The notes beneath the pieces were generated by a model that made no database searches, had not been told where the DNA came from, and worked only from the letters and a program-made list of their open reading frames with translations. Both the position numbers and the translations under genes were made by a program. Positions 5,468 to 8,208 of a DNA stretch of 8,208 nucleotides are shown here, one piece after another. The DNA comes from Sulfurimonas sp. (lineage in GTDB: Bacteria; Campylobacterota; Campylobacteria; Campylobacterales; Sulfurimonadaceae). The first letter of the stretch is position 1; each line of letters starts with the position of its first letter. Location of the stretch: assembly GCA_002733945.2 (NCBI GenBank), contig NVXO02000008.1, positions 23,447 through 31,654 on the forward strand, written 5' to 3'.

Positions 5468-7207
5468 TTACTGTCTGTTTAAGTGAAGTAAAAACTCATC
5501 TGGGGGGATAAATCCTACAATAGTTTTTGATTTTTCTATTTCGGTATTTTCATCAAGAAAAATCAATACAGGGGGTCCAAAAACACCATACTTTTTACTC
5601 AGTGCTTTTTCTTGATCTGTATTTTCTGTTACATCGGCACGTACCAAAACAAACTCACTCATTTTCTTTCTTACTGCAGTATCTGCGAATGTTATATCTT
5701 CTAACTCTTTACAAGAAGTACACCAATCTGCTGAGAAATCAAGCAGAATCTTTTTTCCTTGATTCTTTGCTAATACTCTATCCAACTCTTCTATAGACTT
5801 TACTTTAACAAAACGTGCCTCTTTAATCTGCTCTTTACTTGTACCTTGAACCAATACTGCTTCATTTAAAAAACCAAGTGGTTTAGTCATACTTGAATAA
5901 CCAGCTAAAAACCCTATAAATAAAGCAACAGAATATATAAAAATAATCATTGCAATACTATGTTTAAAGAAGTGGTGATCTTTTTCAAAAACACCAAGAT
6001 ACAATGAAAATCCTATTCCTAAAATACTGTACATAACCATAATGATAGAAGGATCAAGTATCTTCTCTAGCATCCAAATAGCTACTGCCAACATCATTAC
6101 ACCAAAAACAGCACTCACCATAGTCATCCATGCACCAGGTTTAGGCATAAACTTACCTGCACTTACACCAACTGCGATAAGAGGAAGTCCCATACCGATA
6201 CTCATAGAGAACAGAGCCATTCCACCAAGAACAGCATCTCCTGTTTGACCTATATACACTAAAGCACCAGCAAGTGGAGCAGCAACACATGGGCCTACAA
6301 TAAGTGCTGATAAAAATCCCATAATCGCGACACCTATATAACCACCACGATTAGTACCTGAACTCACTTTTGTAACAAGTGCATCTGGTAGTTTTAATTC
6401 ATAAAAACCGAACATACTCAAGGCAAGGGCTACAAAAACTAAACTAAAGGAGTAAATAACCCAAGGCATCTGGAGTGCACCTTGAAGGTTTGCTCCAAAT
6501 AAACCAGCAAGTACACCAGCGATAGTGTAAGCCACAGCCATAGCTAAAACATAAACTATAGAAAGGGCAAAAGCTTTTTTTGTAGTAAGTCCTTTACCTT
6601 GAGAAACAATAAGACCTGAAATAATAGGAATCATAGGAAAAACACATGGAGTCATTGCAAGAAGTAAACCAAAACCAAGAAATGTCAAAAGAATAATTCC
6701 AATGTTTCCTGACTTTATTGTATCTGCAATCGCATCACTCTCTGATAGTTCTCCTATATCTGTTTGTCCTTTATTTTCTAAAGAGAGCTTTGAGGCATCT
6801 AGTGTTAATGGAAATTCTTTTACATAAGGGTTATAACATAGACCCATTTGGGAACACCCTTGGTATGATAAAAGGAGTGTAAACTTTTGTATGCCACTTA
6901 AGCCTTCTGGATTGTCCAAAGTTACAAGTAATTCGGGGGAGATAGTATAAACTTGTTCACCATCATGGTCGATGGATATTGGTTTTTTAATTTCTTTAAT
7001 TTTTAAACTAGTACCTTTAAGCTCTATACTCATCTTCTGTGCATAAATATATATATCCTTACCAAGAGTAACACCTGCTTCTATTTGAGCACTTTCATTA
7101 ACTTTTGCATAAGGTTTAAATGCTTCATCAGGTGCCAAAAAGTCCCCTGAGTATACACTACTTATTGTAAGTGTAATTAGCATAAATATTTGTATTATAA
7201 ATTTCAT
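5468..7207 (-). CDS. dsbD: DsbD, thiol:disulfide interchange protein
   Basis: DsbD moves electrons from cytoplasmic thioredoxin across the inner membrane to periplasmic thiol proteins. All three family modules are present in 579 aa. After a signal peptide (1-20), the periplasmic alpha domain has the cysteine pair Cys118/Cys124 (YQGCSQMGLCYNP). The membrane domain (about 165-440) has Cys188 (MTPCVFPMIP) and Cys307 (VGPCVAAPLAG) in the classic proline contexts. The C-terminal thioredoxin domain has CTSC (496-499, DWCTSCKELE) and the cis-proline in FGPPVLIF. The frame is open back to an ATG at 7285, but I chose 7207. Translation from there begins with a clean signal peptide (MKFIIQIFMLITLTISS) after an AGAAGG site, and the likely -10 box lies within the longer form. 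It is the first gene of the run leading to the sox genes, so SoxYZ, SoxXA or the adjacent thioredoxin are probable clients. Confidence 0.95.
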   Translation of the reverse strand: MKFIIQIFMLITLTISSVYSGDFLAPDEAFKPYAKVNESAQIEAGVTLGKDIYIYAQKMSIELKGTSLKIKEIKKPISIDHDGEQVYTISPELLVTLDNPEGLSGIQKFTLLLSYQGCSQMGLCYNPYVKEFPLTLDASKLSLENKGQTDIGELSESDAIADTIKSGNIGIILLTFLGFGLLLAMTPCVFPMIPIISGLIVSQGKGLTTKKAFALSIVYVLAMAVAYTIAGVLAGLFGANLQGALQMPWVIYSFSLVFVALALSMFGFYELKLPDALVTKVSSGTNRGGYIGVAIMGFLSALIVGPCVAAPLAGALVYIGQTGDAVLGGMALFSMSIGMGLPLIAVGVSAGKFMPKPGAWMTMVSAVFGVMMLAVAIWMLEKILDPSIIMVMYSILGIGFSLYLGVFEKDHHFFKHSIAMIIFIYSVALFIGFLAGYSSMTKPLGFLNEAVLVQGTSKEQIKEARFVKVKSIEELDRVLAKNQGKKILLDFSADWCTSCKELEDITFADTAVRKKMSEFVLVRADVTENTDQEKALSKKYGVFGPPVLIFLDENTEIEKSKTIVGFIPPDEFLLHLNRQ

Positions 7208-7212
7208 TTTTA

Positions 7213-7225
7213 CCTTCTTCCTTCT
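7213..7225 (-). promoter_or_regulatory. Tandem ribosome binding site of dsbD
   Basis: The minus strand reads AGAAGGAAGAAGG, two AGAAGG copies 1 nt apart. The nearer copy ends 5 nt before the ATG at 7207. This decides the start of dsbD against the longer open frame beginning at 7285, which has no such site. Confidence 0.7.
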
Positions 7226-7273
7226 CATTGTATTTAGTAATAATACAATAAATAGTGTGTATTCTTTGTATAA

Positions 7274-7279
7274 ATTATA
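7274..7279 (-). promoter_or_regulatory. Candidate -10 box of the dsbD promoter
   Basis: The minus strand reads TATAAT, an exact sigma-70 -10 match, in the intergenic region. It would start transcription about 60 nt before dsbD. No good -35 is seen 16-18 bp upstream; the region is runs of A and T, as is common in Campylobacterota promoters. This promoter may serve the whole run dsbD-thioredoxin-Cache-regulator-kinase, because no promoter-sized gap occurs until 2158. Confidence 0.5.
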
Positions 7280-7367
7280 AAGCAATTAAAGTATTTTTAT
7301 TTTTATACTCATTTTTAATGCTTTTTTACCTAAAATAGTACACAACTAATGTATAAGAAGAGTAAAA

Positions 7368-7589
7368 ATGATTGATTTAAACACAGAAATATGTTCTTGT
7401 AACTCACTATCTATTAAAGATATTGCAGCTTGTATTAAAGAAAACAACTTTAATACTTTAGATGAACTTATAGAAAATAATGAGTGTCCCATGGGTGATA
7501 AATGTGAACAATGTCACGATGTAGGTATTAACAATGATGGTATAAACATCCCCTTTGTGTTGGCTCGAGTTAAACGTGGTGAATTTTAG
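7368..7589 (+). CDS. BFD-like [2Fe-2S]-binding protein
   Basis: This 73-aa cytoplasmic protein has the cysteine layout of the bacterioferritin-associated ferredoxin (BFD) fold: Cys9-x-Cys11 near the start and Cys46-x2-Cys49 about 34 residues later. Between them lies the helical pattern LSIKDIAACIKENNFNTLDE, in which the family usually has a Thr before the third helix. These four cysteines should bind a [2Fe-2S] cluster. Cys22 and Cys40 are extra. BFD itself helps release iron from bacterioferritin; the same domain also occurs as a small electron-transfer unit in other proteins, so the true partner is unknown. No bacterioferritin gene is in the window. It is transcribed away from dsbD, and its last 20 nt overlap the end of a convergent kinase gene. 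Confidence 0.8.
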   Translation: MIDLNTEICSCNSLSIKDIAACIKENNFNTLDELIENNECPMGDKCEQCHDVGINNDGINIPFVLARVKRGEF

Positions 7590-8208
7590 GAATCTTTATA
7601 ATAAAAACGGTTCCTCCATTGTTTGTTTGAATCTCAATTTTACCTAAAAATTGTTTTTCTATAATCATTTGAGACATATACAAACCTAAACCAGTTCCAT
7701 TCTTCCCTTTCGTACTAAAATATGGTTCGAATATTTTTTGAAGATATTCTTCTTTAATCCCACCTGCCTCATCTTTCACATAAATCCACAATTCTGTGTC
7801 CCTATTTAAAGCATATAATGATATTGATTTGTCATTTCTTTGTATGTCAGCATAAGCATCCATAGAGTTATTAAGTATATTTAATAGTACTTGAACAAGT
7901 TCATTCTGATATAAGTTAACTTCTATTGTCGATGCTTGTGTAATACCTATTTTAATACCCTCAACTTTTGCCCGAGCTAAAACAAAATTAATCGACTTCT
8001 GTAAAAGCTCATCTATTTCAACAACTACACTCTTTTTAGATGGGTGAAAATATGTTTTAAAATCATCTATTGTTTCAGATAAATATCCTAAAGTTTTACT
8101 TATCTCCTCAAGTGTGGGAATAAATTCACTACACTCTAATTTTCCACTCATCATTTGCTGGATTTGTATATTAGATATTTGTAAAGTTATATTGTTTAAT
8201 GGCTGTCT
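7570..8208 (-). CDS. Histidine kinase, C-terminal part (5' end beyond the window)
   Basis: The frame is open to the right edge, giving 212 residues plus a stop; the ATG at 8154 is internal, not the start. The first visible residues, RQPLNNITLQ, match the part just after the phospho-histidine in kinases with an HQWRQPLN H-box, a class common in Campylobacterota, so the histidine itself lies just outside. The dimerisation helices run to about residue 55. The ATPase domain shows the N-box NILNNSMDAY (110-119), the G1 motif DEAGGI (146-151), the F-box IFEPYFSTK (159-167) and the G2 motif GTGLGLYMS (171-179). All motifs look intact. The sensor part and cognate regulator are not in the window, so the signal is unknown. 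It is distinct from the kinase at 2159-3316. Confidence 0.92.
   Translation of the reverse strand, partial: RQPLNNITLQISNIQIQQMMSGKLECSEFIPTLEEISKTLGYLSETIDDFKTYFHPSKKSVVVEIDELLQKSINFVLARAKVEGIKIGITQASTIEVNLYQNELVQVLLNILNNSMDAYADIQRNDKSISLYALNRDTELWIYVKDEAGGIKEEYLQKIFEPYFSTKGKNGTGLGLYMSQMIIEKQFLGKIEIQTNNGGTVFIIKIPKIHHV
7588..7615 (+). terminator. Weak hairpin at the end of the BFD-like gene
   Basis: AGGAATC (7588-7594) can pair with GGTTCCT (7609-7615), giving seven pairs with one G-U in RNA. Four more pairs are possible inside the loop (TTTA with TAAA). It begins in the stop codon of the plus-strand gene, but no clear U-run follows and it lies within the convergent kinase gene. It is a possible terminator for the BFD-like gene only. 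Confidence 0.25.

Larger units (their letters stand above)
7208..7367. other. Divergent intergenic region between dsbD and the BFD-like gene
   Basis: This 160-nt AT-rich stretch is the longest gap in the window. It holds the dsbD ribosome site and -10 box. For the plus-strand gene there are possible -10 boxes TATACT (7304-7309) or TAAAAT (7331-7336), both without a clear -35. A ribosome site AGAAGAG (7356-7362) lies 5 nt before the ATG at 7368. I see no Fur-box palindrome, no strong inverted repeat and no copy of the TGTAAAAT tandem repeat found before soxX. Confidence 0.5.

Noticed and set aside
5527..6248. Plus-strand open frames of 89 and 68 codons opposite dsbD
   Set aside because: They are antisense to conserved DsbD domains; the hydrophobic look comes from the complementary strand of membrane-segment codons.
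7208..7285. Longer N-terminus of DsbD starting at 7285
   Set aside because: It would place 26 residues before an intact signal peptide, has no good ribosome site, and contains the likely -10 box.
7291..7308. GTAT-ATAC inverted repeat in the divergent promoter region
   Set aside because: The arms are only 4 bp and the centre is a T-run; this is expected by chance in such AT-rich DNA.
7570..8154. Complete short kinase starting at ATG 8154
   Set aside because: The frame continues upstream to the window edge with RQPLNNITLQ, the known sequence after a kinase phospho-histidine, so this ATG is internal.
1..8208. CRISPR arrays, insertion sequences, tRNA genes or phage genes
   Set aside because: No regularly spaced repeats, transposase motifs, terminal inverted repeats or cloverleaf-like sequences were seen; nearly all DNA is explained by the genes listed.

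Overview
The window is AT-rich and densely coded, with short gaps and several overlapping genes. It looks like part of a chromosome of a sulfur-oxidising Campylobacterota (Epsilonproteobacteria) of the Sulfurimonas/Sulfuricurvum/Arcobacter kind. I infer this from protein style only: the soxXYZA order, a Lys-rich SoxX/SoxZ, a kinase with an RQPLN H-box of the HQWRQPLN type, and low GC. No 16S or other marker is present, so the genus is not fixed.

Most of the window is one minus-strand gene train, read from 7207 down to 1. It begins with dsbD (membrane thiol reductase, 579 aa). Next come a small exported CPGC thioredoxin, a membrane-anchored Cache-like sensory protein with no output domain, an OmpR-family response regulator and a sensor histidine kinase. 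After a 79-nt gap follow soxX, soxY, soxZ and soxA; soxA is cut by the window edge. Spacings are 12, 3, -4, -11, 79, 12, 53 and 4 nt. Two of the regulatory genes start at TTG and overlap or nearly touch the gene before them, so translation is probably coupled.

At the other end, a short plus-strand gene (7368-7589) encodes a BFD-like [2Fe-2S] protein of 73 aa. Its 3' end overlaps by 20 nt the 3' end of a second, unrelated histidine kinase on the minus strand, which is cut by the right edge just after its phospho-accepting histidine. The dsbD and BFD-like genes diverge from a 160-nt promoter region, the longest stretch without a gene in the window.

Working model: SoxXA attaches thiosulfate oxidatively to the C-terminal cysteine of SoxY in the SoxYZ carrier. 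DsbD and the thioredoxin would supply reducing power to the periplasm to keep the SoxY cysteine (or SoxXA) active, as SoxV/SoxW/SoxS do in Paracoccus. The Cache protein, kinase and regulator would sense a periplasmic signal and switch on soxX. The most concrete new element is an 11-bp tandem direct repeat (2122-2143) just upstream of a -10 box for soxX. This is the layout expected of an OmpR-family activator site, next to the gene for such a regulator. The most unusual protein is the Cache sensor without a signalling domain. I see no mobile element, CRISPR array, tRNA or rRNA.
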